DNA of 64,000 nt from Undaria pinnatifida (lineage: Eukaryota; Sar; Phaeophyceae; Laminariales; Alariaceae), in the NCBI GenBank assembly GCA_012845835.1, contig JABAKD010000026.1, positions 10,912,334 through 10,976,333 on the forward strand, written 5' to 3'. Below the pieces are notes generated by a model. The model did not search any database. It was not told the origin of the DNA and saw only the letters and a program-made list of their open reading frames with translations. The position numbers were made by a program, and so were the translations under genes. How positions within the stretch are numbered: the stretch's first letter is position 1; the number at the start of each line of letters is the position of its first letter. This document shows positions 1 to 10,920 of the stretch, one piece after another.

Positions 1-660
1 GCCTACTATGCGCGCGGTGCAGGGTCTAGGCGATCGTTCGAGGTGTGGGGAAGGAGGGGGCGTTGGAGGGGGGGAGGGGGGATGAATGAAAGCTACGTCA
101 TGGATAGCTAGAAATATAATGACGTGATATAAATGGCTTATTAGTGTTTATTACTCTGGCCGATTTCGATTGTAAGTGGGGCGTTTGATCGAACTGGGCG
201 GGGAACAAAGGGGGGGGGGGGGAGATGAGTTGGAGGTGCGGCATGGATGGCTTGATGGATAATGAGATGATATCAGCTGGCTGGTAGTGTTTACTACTCT
301 GGTAGGTTTTGATTTCAGGTGGTGCGTTTAAACAAGAGGGATCGGGGGGGGGGGGGGGGGGGGGTGGAGGGCGAGCATTTTAATATGTGCGCGGAAACTA
401 CAAACCCTTGAAGGGGACGAATCTGACGGTTGCAGCAAGAAGACACCCCATTAAATCACCCGCCTGGTAATGTTTATTTTTCTAGAAGGTTTGACGTTAC
501 ATGTAGTATGCAACCAAGTTCTTAGGTGTTGTAGCAAACAACGTGTAAAAAGCTTCATAATTTGTTATTGTACATGGATTGAAAGATAGAATATTTCAAT
601 CGATAGGTACAATCATGTAGATACCACTGCTTTCTGACATCGCTAATTATAAGATGCATA
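1..660. other. AT/G-rich stretch without a gene; poly-G tracts
   Basis: I see no gene here. The stretch carries two long G runs, near 209-222 and near 343-364. The second is followed by a block (about 391-440) with the phrase GCGGAAACTA...GGGGACGAATCTGACGG, which recurs near 1611-1655, 1753-1800, 22866-22912 and 23057-23110. The G runs lie beside these blocks, so they probably belong to the same dispersed repeat. Confidence 0.5.
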
Positions 661-675
661 TTGCCAAATACAACA

Positions 676-1262
676 GGCGAGGTGATGGTCATGCAATGTC
701 ACCGCCATTGAGAACGACAGGGAGAGATGCGAATCGTTTTGGTTTTGAAAGGAACGCTTAGTGTACACGCGCTCAATTACGTTATATCGTTGATCATACT
801 TCGCTTGGCATAGGTTGGGAGGCCATCATGCGGGCGGTATGTACGGAATACCTTACGTAATAAGTTGGTAGTGCGGTTTACCGCAATTTTAGCATACCTC
901 TCTTTATCTCCTTTTCACATTATTATTGTCTCACATAAACGATTTTACGCCTTTGATTTTTGCCGTGCGGATGTGGGGCTCTGAGGCCGATAAATCCAAG
1001 ACAGAGATACATCTTATAAGTACACCAAGCGAGGTGACGTGGGCATGCGATGTCACCACTATTGAACGCGAGGGTGACTTTACTTTGTTGGGCATATGCT
1101 ACTTCGTTTGGTAGAGGTAGTCAGGCGATCATGCAAACGGCCGGAGGCACGAAATACCCTGCGTAATAGGTTGGTAGTGTGGTCTACCGCAGTGTTAACA
1201 TAACTGTGTCACTTCATTTTCACATTTCTATCATCTAGTGTACGATTAAACGCCCTGTTTTC
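676..1262 (+). repeat. two divergent tandem copies, period ~306-352 bp
   Basis: The phrase GCGAGGTGA at 677 recurs at 1029. The later phrase TTGGTAGTGnGGTnTACCGCA recurs in the same order (about 864 and 1170), as does the CACATTnnTAT...ACGATT block just after it. The spacing differs by about 46 bp between copies, so one carries an indel. No coding potential is visible. A weaker third relative may lie near 2040-2125. Confidence 0.6.
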
Positions 1263-1438
1263 TCCCCACTGTCGTCGAAGATGTTGTGGTCCTGATGATG
1301 TCGCGTCCATGTCTGGTGCTCTTGTAAGTGGTGCTCATGAAAACATGCCCTAGCGTGTAGTAGATGATCGCTGAGTGGTGTTCCTTTCCTTTACATCAAG
1401 CCAGGTAGTATATATTTATATTATAAAAAATTAAAATA

Positions 1439-1541
1439 CACTCCAGCTGTGAGATCGAAGATTTCGTCGAAACTCATCTTTGCAAGCTGTGTGTGATACT
1501 CCGATCGCGCGCATTACGAGTTGTGTGTCCTCATTAAGGAT
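1439..1541 (+). repeat. 103-bp repeat, copy 1 (identical to 2831-2933)
   Basis: This block starts CACTCCAGCTGTGAGATCG and ends CTCATTAAGGAT. By reading it is identical over 103 bp to 2831-2933, although the flanking sequence of the two copies is diverged. A shorter relative starts near 22801. It has no convincing open frame. It might be part of a non-autonomous element or a structured RNA, but nothing visible decides this. Confidence 0.75.
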
Positions 1542-1561
1542 ATAGGTCGGCGACTCCCCTT

Positions 1562-1800
1562 ACAGCTACAGTGTAGCTATCAGGGTCAACAGGATGATTT
1601 TAGTCAGTCTGTGCGCGGAAACTATAAAACCCGTTTCTGAGGGGGACAAAATCTGACAGCTGTGAAGGCAAAGGGGGGGCCTGGTTTTGATCAAAAGCGA
1701 GCGGGTTTGAAGGGGGGCGGGGGGGGGGGGGGGGGGAAGGGGCAATTTGTGCATGTAAGCTATAAATCCTTTCGAGGGGATAAATCTGACGGTTTTAATA
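1562..1800 (+). repeat. dispersed repeat with GCGGAAACTAT core and poly-G
   Basis: The block CTACAGTGTAGCTATCAGGG...GTCAGTCTG followed by GCGGAAACTATAAAACCCGT is shared with 22825-22915. A second, shorter core copy lies at 1753-1800. Between them is a G run of about 25 bases (around 1710-1737). I infer a low-copy transposable element fragment of unknown class. Confidence 0.55.
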
Positions 1801-2335
1801 TTATAGTGTATTTTAATTTTTATAATATATGTCAACGCAACCGCTTGTTTGAAACGACAAATAAAACTCCGCACACACCTGATACAGAGGAGACGCGGCC
1901 CGAAGATTGTTCAGTATACCGACGGTCAGGAACAGGTTATCGAGCAACGCACTTCATTTTTACTACCGCTCCTCACTCCACCTAAGACACTACGGGCATG
2001 CGTTGGACTCAGTTCGCTGATGCCCAAAACCAATTGCAAAGGAGGTGATGTGGTGGGCGAATGCTATAATGATGGGCGCTGCTACCATTAACTTGTCTCT
2101 TGTTCTCATTGTTCTTGCGTTCTTGATGAACCTGTTATTTGGCAACAAAACGTTTTGACGTATTTTAGGTGTGTGCAAAGACTATATGTAGACTATGCGA
2201 TGTTTCCGAGTCGTAGGGACCTCAATTTGGAATCCAGGGTACATTCGTTCTATCTTTTGACTAGGTTTCGTATGTAGACGTGTGTGTGGTTTTAGTGTGT
2301 GGGCATTCTTGGTTGACGTTGTATACTTGGTTATC

Positions 2336-2690
2336 GTGTTGTTTCAGAGTGGTGTTTCCGAATACGATTTATTTTCTGTCCGCATGGTTGTTTTAGTTGA
2401 TGTTCTAGGCTTCGTTATCGTGTTGTTTCAGAGTGGTGTTTCCGAATACGATTTATTTTCTGTCCGCGTGGTTGTTTTAGTTGATGTTCTAGGCTTCGTT
2501 ATCGTGTTGTTTCAGAGTGGTGGTTTTGAACACGTATTATTTTGTGTTTGCGTGGTTGTTGCTATACGTAGTATATGTTTTGGGTGATGTTCTAGACTTC
2601 GTTATCGTGTTGCTTTGGAGTGGTGTTTTCAAATACATATTAGTTTGCAGTGGTTGGGGGGGGGGGCTGTTGTCCATATCCGCAAAACGT
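2336..2690 (+). repeat. 84-bp minisatellite, three good units and one degenerate
   Basis: Units start with GTGTTGTTTCAGAGTGG at 2336, 2420 and 2504. A more diverged unit starts near 2607 after about 19 extra bases. The period of 84 is a multiple of three, so a hydrophobic 28-residue repeat can be read through it on the plus strand. That frame has no good ATG start and no homology I recognise, so I treat it as noncoding. Confidence 0.7.
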
Positions 2691-2830
2691 ATTGATATAC
2701 GCCGAGAAAACTGCTTCGGGGAGCTGAAATAGTTGCGAGGGACGTTTGAAAATTTAAACGTTTCCCCTCGCGGCTTTTGTCAAGTATGATTATAAGCATA
2801 TTTATTTTATTATTATAAAAAGTGAAAATA

Positions 2831-2933
2831 CACTCCAGCTGTGAGATCGAAGATTTCGTCGAAACTCATCTTTGCAAGCTGTGTGTGATACTCCGATCGC
2901 GCGCATTACGAGTTGTGTGTCCTCATTAAGGAT
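2831..2933 (+). repeat. 103-bp repeat, copy 2 (identical to 1439-1541)
   Basis: This is the second copy of the block described at 1439-1541, with no difference seen across 103 bp. The A/T-rich sequence just upstream (TATAAAA-like) is similar but not identical between copies. Confidence 0.75.
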
Positions 2934-2949
2934 TTAATTATATACTATA

Positions 2950-3960
2950 TCATGTTTCTTCTTGCCGCGACCTATGACTTATGCCACTCACTTTCGTTCA
3001 CCCAAAAACAAGGCGCAACTTTTGCCCGCAGGGTTGACTATCTACAAGTATCTGCGTGCACGATATCTCGAGCTTTTATCTGGGAAGGTTTTCTCTCACC
3101 CAACAGTGCGCGTGGGAGTGTATTAATTCATATTGCCAAGTTACATTCTTGTATTCACGCTTAAGACCCCTAGAGTCGATCTTTAAACGGTGAATATTTT
3201 CTCTCACCCAGACATCCGCAAGGGGAGTCACTCGTTCATTATGCCACGTAACATTTATCGTGCCTGGACACGTCGATCTGAAATTAAAACCTGCGCCCCA
3301 TCGCAACCGGGTGCGAGGTACCAGCAAGTTTATCCAGTGACACTGCGCAGCTTTCAAAATCAAGCAGACACGTACTGCTGTTCAGAAGAATAAACTATAT
3401 GTCCTTTCCGAACCATTCTGTGCCCCATCGCGACCGCACGAGAGAAGACCAGCCAAATTATACACTTTCACTATACCCAGACGCATTTTAGAGCTGTAAG
3501 TTTCTGTTTTTGTCCGCCTTGCCGCGATCTGTGAATTATGCTATTCACTTTCTTTCGCCCCACCACAAGAAGCAATTTCTGCGCTTGCGGTTGACTATCT
3601 ACAAGTGACCACATTCAATACCTCTCGAACGTTTGGCTGTGAAGGTTTCCTCTCACTCACCAATGCGGGTGGGAAGTCATTCATTCATGTTGTCATATTA
3701 TATACTGGTATTTGCTCAAGACCCCTCGTATCGATGGTTTGGGTGTGAAGATTATCCCTCACCCAGCAGTTGCGCATGGGGAATCACCTGTTCATTATTC
3801 CACATGATATTTATCGTGCGTGTACGACTGTTTGGTTGTGAATATTATCTCCCACCCAGCAGTCGGCATGAGGAATCACCCGTTCACTATGCCACATGAA
3901 ATTTATCGTGCACGTACACGTCTCTGAAATATAAATCTGCACCGCGATTACATGATAGGT
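2950..3960 (+). repeat. ~557-bp tandem duplication with internal short repeats
   Basis: The phrase TTGACTATCTACAAGT occurs near 3034 and again near 3591. The surrounding order (a CTTGCCGCGA block, the phrase, then CTCTCACCCA-type blocks) is repeated. Inside, a ~95-105 bp module reading CTCACCCAGCAG...GGGGAATCAC...CACATGATATTTATCGTG appears near 3097, 3203, 3652, 3755 and 3850. No gene is supported. Confidence 0.65.
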
Positions 3961-4121
3961 ACCAGCAAGAGTTTTTCAGTTGCTCGGGATGAGCGATATC
4001 GTACACGTGCAATGTTTTTGCGACGCCCTGCCGCAATCCATGGCCTCCATTGCAACAATAGGTATAGTATGACATCACGACTCACCCAACAGCAGCATGA
4101 TATCGCGACTCACCCATGTTG

Positions 4122-4385
4122 AGATACAGCCTCGAACGGCCTGTGTTTATCCGTATTGAGATATTTTGGGTGGTTTCGTATGATAATGTTGGCGTTTTAT
4201 ATTCGGGAAATTCAGGAAATAGATCGGAAGCACGTGCCTCCGATCTCAAAAGCCATCCGGAGCTCTGGTGGAATGTGATAAGGCTACGTCTCTGCGAAGG
4301 CTAAGAAAGTGAGGACTCTCCGAGAACTTGCTCACTTGGCAGACCTGCAGGGGACACTCTGTGTCCTCACTTTTACACCCCTACA
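4122..4385 (+). repeat. 264-bp direct repeat, candidate 5' LTR of the old chromovirus-like element
   Basis: It begins AGATACAGCCTCG and ends CTACA. It aligns over its whole length with 20811-21074, about 84% identical by my eye, with two compensating single-base indels. The two copies have the same length and orientation and bracket the only chromovirus-like coding remnants in the window, so an LTR pair is the natural reading. Against that, I find no clean TG...CA ends, primer-binding site or short target duplication. A 13-bp identical string, CACCCAACAGCAG, occurs just outside both copies (4083-4095 and 21073-21085). Confidence 0.5.
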
Positions 4386-5870
4386 ATATGGCGTCGTCTT
4401 TGACTTGACTTGCTAGAGTGGCAGCATTCCTCCAATCTCTCCTATAGCTGTATTCGTAGGGATTTTGCTTTTGTTTTCCATCAAGCCCACAATCCCTGTT
4501 CCTTCACGGGTTCCTTCTCAATGAAGAGAGCACCTTTCCTCCTCCAACGGCGACCACAACAGCAGCGAGATGACAGGGGGCTCTCCTGTTGGTCGCCGAG
4601 CACGTACCACACGGACGACACCTTCCGCCTACGTGCGGACTACACTGCTCTTCGGAGCACACTTCTCGCCTCAGCCTTTGGCAGCATCAGTTCCCCGCCT
4701 ACGCGCCACCTGCAACCTATGGACAACGCCGCAGCGAAGCTGCCCAAGCCCCACCCTTCAGACTTGTTCGCTCTGCGCTCAGGCAGCATGTGGCACAGCA
4801 CATCTCCGTGAGCTACCGGCGCAAGCCCAATATCGTCGGTCGACCTGCACTTTGTTTTTTGACGCTTCGGGGCTGAGGCGTATGCACAACGCATCACGGA
4901 CAAGCACACTTTAATCAATCCTTCGAGGAAACAGCGAAAACGCCCTGGCTTGTTGAGAGAGCCCATCCGCTTTCGTATTCCTTTGCTGGCGGAGCCAAAT
5001 CGACCTTCGCGGGACCGTCTTGGTCTAAAGGCACCACGGTGTAAGAGCACAGGTCGGGGCTCCTTCCTTGTAGTCCTCCTCGGGAGGAACAGGCAGCGCT
5101 CGTGAATTGCTTGGGCGTTGTCGTTGGCGATTTTTTCCAGTACACGCGTTGTCATATGGATCTTAGTATACGCATCGATCTGTCTTTAGAGACGGACAAA
5201 CTGTGCCTCCTTTGTCCTGAAAATAGTACAGCTACCAATTTGTCGCAACCTGGAACCCTCCTCGAACTTCGCGATCAACAGCGATCCACAGCGTAACGTA
5301 GCTTTAACCACCATCGTGTTTACAGGGCTACCAACTGAAGCAGTACAGCACGGACTTTCTGCTGAAGAAGTCACTACACAGCAGCCGAGCCGCCTACTTT
5401 GTCCCCGCTCATTCAGCACCTAGCTCAAGCCTTCACTGACCAATGTCAAGAGCTACAATGCTGCAGCTTTGACGCGTCCCGCTGCTGTGCGAGTGCTCCT
5501 TGCAAGTTCGATTCAAGGGACTTTTCATCTTGGTTCTCCCGTGACAAGAACTTGAACTTAGTGCTAAGTTTCTGTACTGGCTTTTCTTGGCGAAAAACTG
5601 TCGGCGTGTGCGATGCCCTATTTCCCACCCCTCGTGGGTACGCGAGTGTTAATAGCGCTTTCAGTATGGGCACAGCCGTGATAGTGCGGCACTCTGCACT
5701 ACCATCTACGTAACCGCCTCTGTATAGTGCGGTCGGTGTGGATGCGGATTTGTTCAAGCTGATATGTTGTCCCTCCACTGACTGTTCGTACTGCGCTGTA
5801 CTTCACGATGCTGCTAGGGTGTACGCTGTCATTTAGTCAGTTCTGCGCATGTTAGCACAGCTGTTGCCCG
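4386..5870 (+). other. leader region without a recognisable gene
   Basis: Several overlapping open frames of 80-170 codons exist on both strands, but none shows a domain I recognise and they contradict each other. If the flanking 264-bp repeats are LTRs, this is the 5' untranslated leader of that element. A degenerate first unit of the downstream minisatellite (TATAGTGCGGTCGG) is visible near 5722. Confidence 0.4.
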
Positions 5871-6110
5871 TTGCAGAGTGTATACTACAGTTTGCGGAGA
5901 TACTGCGCTTTACAGCTATCAATCGTGCAAGAGGGGATCAGCCCGTTTGATGCTTCACTTGGGGGAAAACAGCATTTCTACCAGGCTGCGGACGTACACA
6001 CCTTTCTATAGCTGGTCTTGGTGGTATACTACCCTTTTCAAGGCTGTTGATGTTGTCGTCACCCGCGGACACAGGAGAAATATTGCAATTATCATCACTA
6101 CCGTAGGCCC

Positions 6111-6430
6111 GACCGTCCCTCTATAGTGCGGTCGGTGGGGGAACTGCCTTGTTCGGACTCTACACTACACATCTTGGTGCAGTTGGAATTGCCGTCACCT
6201 GTTAGCACAGCATCGACACTACAGCAATCAGTACTACTGTAGGTGCGATTGTCCCATTACAGTGCGGACGGTGGGGAAACTGCCTTGTTCGGGGGTATTA
6301 CTGCCCATGTTCGTACGGTTGGTATCGTCGGTACCTATGGGCAGAGCCACGACAATGCAGCGAGCAGCACTACTGCAGGCGCGACCGTCCCCCAATAGTG
6401 CCGTCGGTGAGAAACCTACTTTGTTCGGGC
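6111..6430 (+). repeat. 136-bp tandem repeat, three units
   Basis: Units starting GACCGTCCC / GATTGTCCC / GACCGTCCC lie at 6111, 6247 and 6383, exactly 136 bp apart. Each continues with AGTGCGGTCGGTGGGG-like sequence and TTGTTCGG. This array runs directly into the shorter-period array that follows, so the two probably arose in one expanding leader region. Confidence 0.75.
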
Positions 6431-6477
6431 GTTGCACTGACCTTGTCCTCTGGTTGGTATATGTGCTGCTCTCTTAT

Positions 6478-7590
6478 GCGCTACCCCCCCATACACTACT
6501 GTTAGAGCCGATGCCGCCCGTTTATCATACGGTTGGCTGCGCAATCCTCCACTGTGCTTTCCCCCTCTGCACTACTGTTAGGGCCGATGTTGCCGTTTTC
6601 TTACAGTTAGCTGTGCGATCCTGTACTGTGCTAGGGCAGATGCTGTCCGTTTTTTATACAGTTGGCGGCGCAATTCTTTACTGTGCTACCGTCCGCTATA
6701 CTACTGTTGGGGCAGTTGCTGCCCGATTTTTTTACAGGTGGCTGCGCTATCCTCTACTGGGCTACCCCCCCCGTACACTACTGTTGGGACTGATACTGCC
6801 CGTTTTTATTCTGCTAGCTGTGCGATCCTCCATTGTGCTACCCCCACAACACAGCACTATGGTAAATGCTGAATGTTTTGGTTCGATGCTTGGGCTTCTT
6901 TTGAACACTTTCCTGTGCTACCCCCCCCTACGCTTTCCAAGGGTAAATGCTGCATATTTGGTGTGATGGGTGGGCTTCTTGTGCACCCTTTCACTCTGCT
7001 ACTCCCCCCTTACACAGCACTTACGGAATATGCTGCATGCTTTGGTGCGATGGGTGGGCTTCTTGTGCAACCATTCACTGCTCTACCCCCCCCTACACAG
7101 CACCTAGGGTAAATTCTGCATGTTTTAGTGCGATGGGTGGGTTTCTCGTGCAACCCTTCACTGTGCTACCCCCCCTACACAGAACCAAGGGTAAACGCTG
7201 CCCGTTTTAGTGCAATGAGCGTCTGTGTGTTGGGCGACCCTTTACTGTGTTACCCCCCTAAACCGCACCCAGAGTAAACGCTCCCTGTTTCGGCGAGATG
7301 AGTGTCGGCGTGTTGGGCGACCCTTTTTCTGTGCTACCACCTATACCGCACCTAGGTAAAATGCTGCCTGTTTTATTGAGATGGGCGTGGGCGTCTTGCG
7401 CGACTCTTCAACGTGCTATCCCCTGCACTGCACCTGGGTTACATGCGGCCTGTTTCGGTGCGATGAGCGTCGGCGTTTTGGGCGAAGTATGTCTGTGTTA
7501 CCCCCCCGCCTAGGTTAAATGCTGCCTGTTTTAGTGCGATGGGTGCAGACGTACCTTTCCTGCGTTGCACCCCCTGCACTGCGGTTATGG
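6478..7590 (+). repeat. ~70-85 bp minisatellite array, about 14 units
   Basis: Each unit contains a TGTGCTACCCCCCC-like C-tract followed by TACACnnCA and, in the later units, GGGTAAATGCTGCnTGTTT and GATGGGTGGGCTTCTTG. C-tracts recur near 6485, 6560, 6763, 6838, 6921, 7001, 7085, 7166, 7241, 7334, 7415, 7499 and 7568. The early units (to ~6840) and late units form two subtypes. Long open frames here are by-products of the repeat. Confidence 0.8.
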
Positions 7591-7944
7591 TAAGTGCTTC
7601 CTATGTTTGGCTCATTTAACTTCAGTTCGTGTGGACGATCGTTACTCGTATACCCAACGGTCAGACTGGGCGCTGCTTTTGTGTTGCGGTTTTAGTGGAT
7701 GGTACACTTCCTACCGCTGTCTGGTTGTTGGCATGGCTACTACCATCACTGGTGCTGGACGGAGTCGAGGCCCATATCTTGCTGCTTGCTGGCACACAGA
7801 TATTACCGCTACTTGCAGCATGGACACCACAACAATATATATGCCTCCAAAACGTTTATAGACGTCGTTCCAATCCTGCCACCCTCCTCCACAGACCTCC
7901 TTCTGCTGCCCTCCCTATAAAAAAAATAAACAACTTGTCTACCA

Positions 7945-8514
7945 TTGAGGAGGCGGTCTATTCAGGGCAGGCTGAGGTCTTACACGCGCCCCAACCAGGA
8001 TGCCCACGAGACAGGGAGAACTCGCTCGAAATCCCGCGACTCGAGACAAGGGGAAACTACGGAGGCGGGTTTCGGTAACGAGACAGAAGACGGAGCTCCA
8101 TACCATTACCCGGACCCTCCAACCAAGAGGGTCGTGTCGCCCGTTCGCGCAGAGAAGAAGACGGACCAATCTCCACCGAATTCGGGGGCGTCTCGACGCC
8201 AGCTCTCGCCAGCCCCGGATAAGCGCCACCAGCTGCCCCCTCTCCGCGGTCGAGAGGGCACCACGGCCGCCACCTGGACTCTCCGCGCCCGACAGAGCGC
8301 CGCCCGTAGAGCTGACAAGGGCGCCCATGCCGGCGCCTTGGAGTTGGCATATGCGGCGGCGCGGGCCCAGCGGGCGTTTGACGACAACAACCAGACGATT
8401 CTCCGGCGTGAAGCCCGCCTACGTCGGTTTAACAAATATATCGAGCAGGCAAAGGCCGCTGCGCGAAAGGCGTCCCTGGTAGTGAAGAGAGCGAAACATG
8501 CCCTCGCCCAATGA
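7945..8514 (+). pseudogene. gag-like open frame (basic, Arg/Pro/Ser-rich)
   Basis: This is a 189-codon open frame. The first ~110 residues are rich in Arg, Ser and Pro (TRSKSRDSR-like). The last ~70 are Ala-, Lys- and Arg-rich and look helical, as in the N-terminal part of an LTR-element gag. The frame may begin at a non-ATG codon, so its true start is unknown. The GC-rich frames following at 8498-9166 (Arg/Gly-rich) probably continue the same decayed polyprotein in other frames. I recognise no enzyme motif. The assignment rests on its position between the candidate 5' LTR and the gag remnant at 9265. Confidence 0.35.
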
Positions 8515-9264
8515 GTTACGTCGGCTGCGGCGTAAGCTATTGCGGCCGCCTCGCCTTCCACGCGCCCGCAGGGTGTCACATCCCAGCGATCACGACCCGG
8601 GGACGACGCAATTTTTCAAGGGCAGCGTCGCGTGTATGGCATCTACACCGACGGCAGAGTTATGCCCAGCGCTGGCGACCGCGTTGGTGGACACGGCTTT
8701 CGCCGTCTTCACGTCAGATAGGCCGGCGTCGCGGGGGGCGGACGCCCTTTCAGTGAAAGTGGCGTGGACTCTCGCATGGATTGTACGTCCTACGCCGGAC
8801 AGCCGAGAGCCGCCCCGACCCTTGCCCTCGTCAAGGCCCTGCGGATGGCCCACGACGAAGCCCCCGACCCCGTCTTCTGGCCGAACCCCGGAAGACATAG
8901 TTTTGGAACGCAACCGGGCAAAACAGCGACGAAGCGACAGCTGCGATAGTGAGGACCGCACCCGTGCGGGTGGCGGCAAAGATGGTGGGGGTGGCGACCA
9001 CCACCACCGCCGCGGGGGTGACAGCGGTGGTGGAGGCGCGCGAAGCCCGACGGGTGCCGGTGGTGTCTCAGGGCGCCGCCGAGGGGGCAACGTTTGTCGC
9101 AACTACTGGAGCCAAAGCTCTGGCGGGGGCCGTGGAGGGCGGAGGAACGGCGCGAGAGGACGTTGAGCGTGGGACGCGTCGTCAACCTCCTCCCGGTCGC
9201 CTTCGGCCTCCAGCACGGACCACGCCGAGATGACCGTGGTAGCACGCAAGAGATGTGAAGAGCC

Positions 9265-10920
9265 ATGGCAGGAGTAGCATCTGGGCCTGAGCCTTCCACC
9301 CTTCTGTTGCGTCTGCCGATGAAAACCTTCGACGGGGTTGACACGGATGAGAGCTACACTGAGCTTCATACCTTTGGAACGTGTAACGGCACGCCTTTTT
9401 CTGACTTCAGTCGGGAGGTTCTGGTACTCTTGCCGACCGCTACGGGGAGTGAGCGTGTTTTGTCTCCGGGGACGAATGTGGTGTTGGACGTGGCTCGGGT
9501 GGGGGCGAATGAGCAATTTCCACCTCCCATGCCTGCGGTGTACCCTGGTTCAAAGACAACGGACCCCCGGCCATACGCCTTACTGGATGCTATATGGCGG
9601 GCTTTTAGTAACTAAGCGCATAATGAGACACCTGCATTCAAGGGCGAATCGTTTTTTTCGCTGCATGTTTCTTCGACGGGAGCGCGGTCATCCGCTCCTT
9701 CGGGGTCCTGGCCCGCCGATCATGGGCGCGGCCTGGGCCGAGTGCCGTCTTAGACGCTTTCATGGCAGCGGGATCGAGCCATCATCCAACTGTCATGCCC
9801 ATCGATGACTAATCCTACCCTTGGCTTGACTACACATCGAACTGCTGGCCACTAGAAGAGCATCATTATGCAGAAGATTTCGCCGTTAGTGCCTCATTTT
9901 TGACAGACGACCCTCCCCATAAACCGGCTTCCTTTCACGTCGCGCTGATGCCCTCCGAGATGACTGGGGGCTTTGCCTGAACTGCCACGAAGACAACCAT
10001 GTTGTAGGTATCCTTCCATTACTGTGAGTAGCTGCTTGAACCCTGATCTTCGCCAGCTTGGCGACAATGACGCACACCGACGTTGACAAACACGCATGGT
10101 CTGCTGCCGCCGAGGCGATAAATTTTATCGCTCGAACAACAAGAAATACCGTCGCCATCGTTTAGGTCAATCCCGAGGGTACCACCGGGAACAGCGCAAG
10201 GCCAACTGCCACAACAATACCACACACGTCGGATCACGATGGCGGTATCTCGCGCTCGCCCGCCTCTTTTTTCCCCGATCCTGTTCCCCGAATGCGCTTT
10301 GGAATCACGCACAACCTAGGCGAAAATGCTCTCGCGCACCAGCCTAGCACATTCTGTACCGTCGATCGACAGCTCGACGGCGTTGCGGCCCTGTCGACAA
10401 TACTGTCGGGGACATCTCTTTTGTTTTCAAAGAACGCGCGTGTTCTTGTTGCTAGCCTGTCTAAAAACGCAGCACAAATTGCCTCTGCCAAGAGCCCACG
10501 GGCTCCTAGGTTGTGTGCTGACAGTTTGTACCGGCGTTGGGAACTAGCACTTCGAGCGGGGTTGCCTCCAGCCAGGTAATATGTTTCGACGGCCAGAACG
10601 CGTGCTTCCAGCGACGTTCCGCTCGGTCATAGTCTGAGTTCGGGGACAGGGACCGCGCTTCTAGCGCTGTTTCCCTCAGCGGCGGTATAAACTCGGCCAT
10701 GGGGGTACGCGCTCCGAACGCCATCCGCATCATCCATGGCACGGGAGCCGGCGCTTTGCGTGCTGCCCCCCGGGTACGCGTAGCGCAGCAATATAGCTGC
10801 GGTGACGATGCGTCGCGGTTTTACGCAAACTTGCTCATCCCTATCTCTCCCTGACCCGGCGGTGGCGGGCGATTTGAGGATAGGCGTTGCCGACCCCCAA
10901 ATATTTTATCTGACCACGAG
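9265..10920 (+). pseudogene. gag pseudogene of a Gypsy/chromovirus-like element
   Basis: The first open segment (9265-9615) has an ATG start. It contains FDGVDTDESYTELHTFGTC and TTDPRPYALLDAIWRAFSN, wording I recall from gag proteins of Ectocarpus LTR elements. The similarity then continues only by changing frame and passing stops: a segment around 9620-9750 (SSTGARSSAPSGSWP), one around 9800-9960 (EEHHYAEDFAVSASFL), and an open stretch at 10292-10579. I see no intact zinc knuckle. Several stops and frameshifts show that this copy cannot make gag. The family link is from memory and should be tested by search. Confidence 0.5.

Noticed and set aside
1566-1985. Open frames with polyproline/polyglycine on opposite strands
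   Set aside because: They are translations of the poly-G tract and dispersed repeat.
2282-2587. Repeated hydrophobic protein that could pass for a membrane protein
   Set aside because: The frame exists because the minisatellite period is a multiple of three; no ATG start and no conservation evidence.
6262-6966. 234-codon frame on the plus strand
   Set aside because: It translates the tandem arrays and changes character with the units; not a gene.
8106-9344. Long GC-rich frames on the minus strand
   Set aside because: Typical shadows of a GC-rich region. The plus strand carries the element's orientation and gag-like content.
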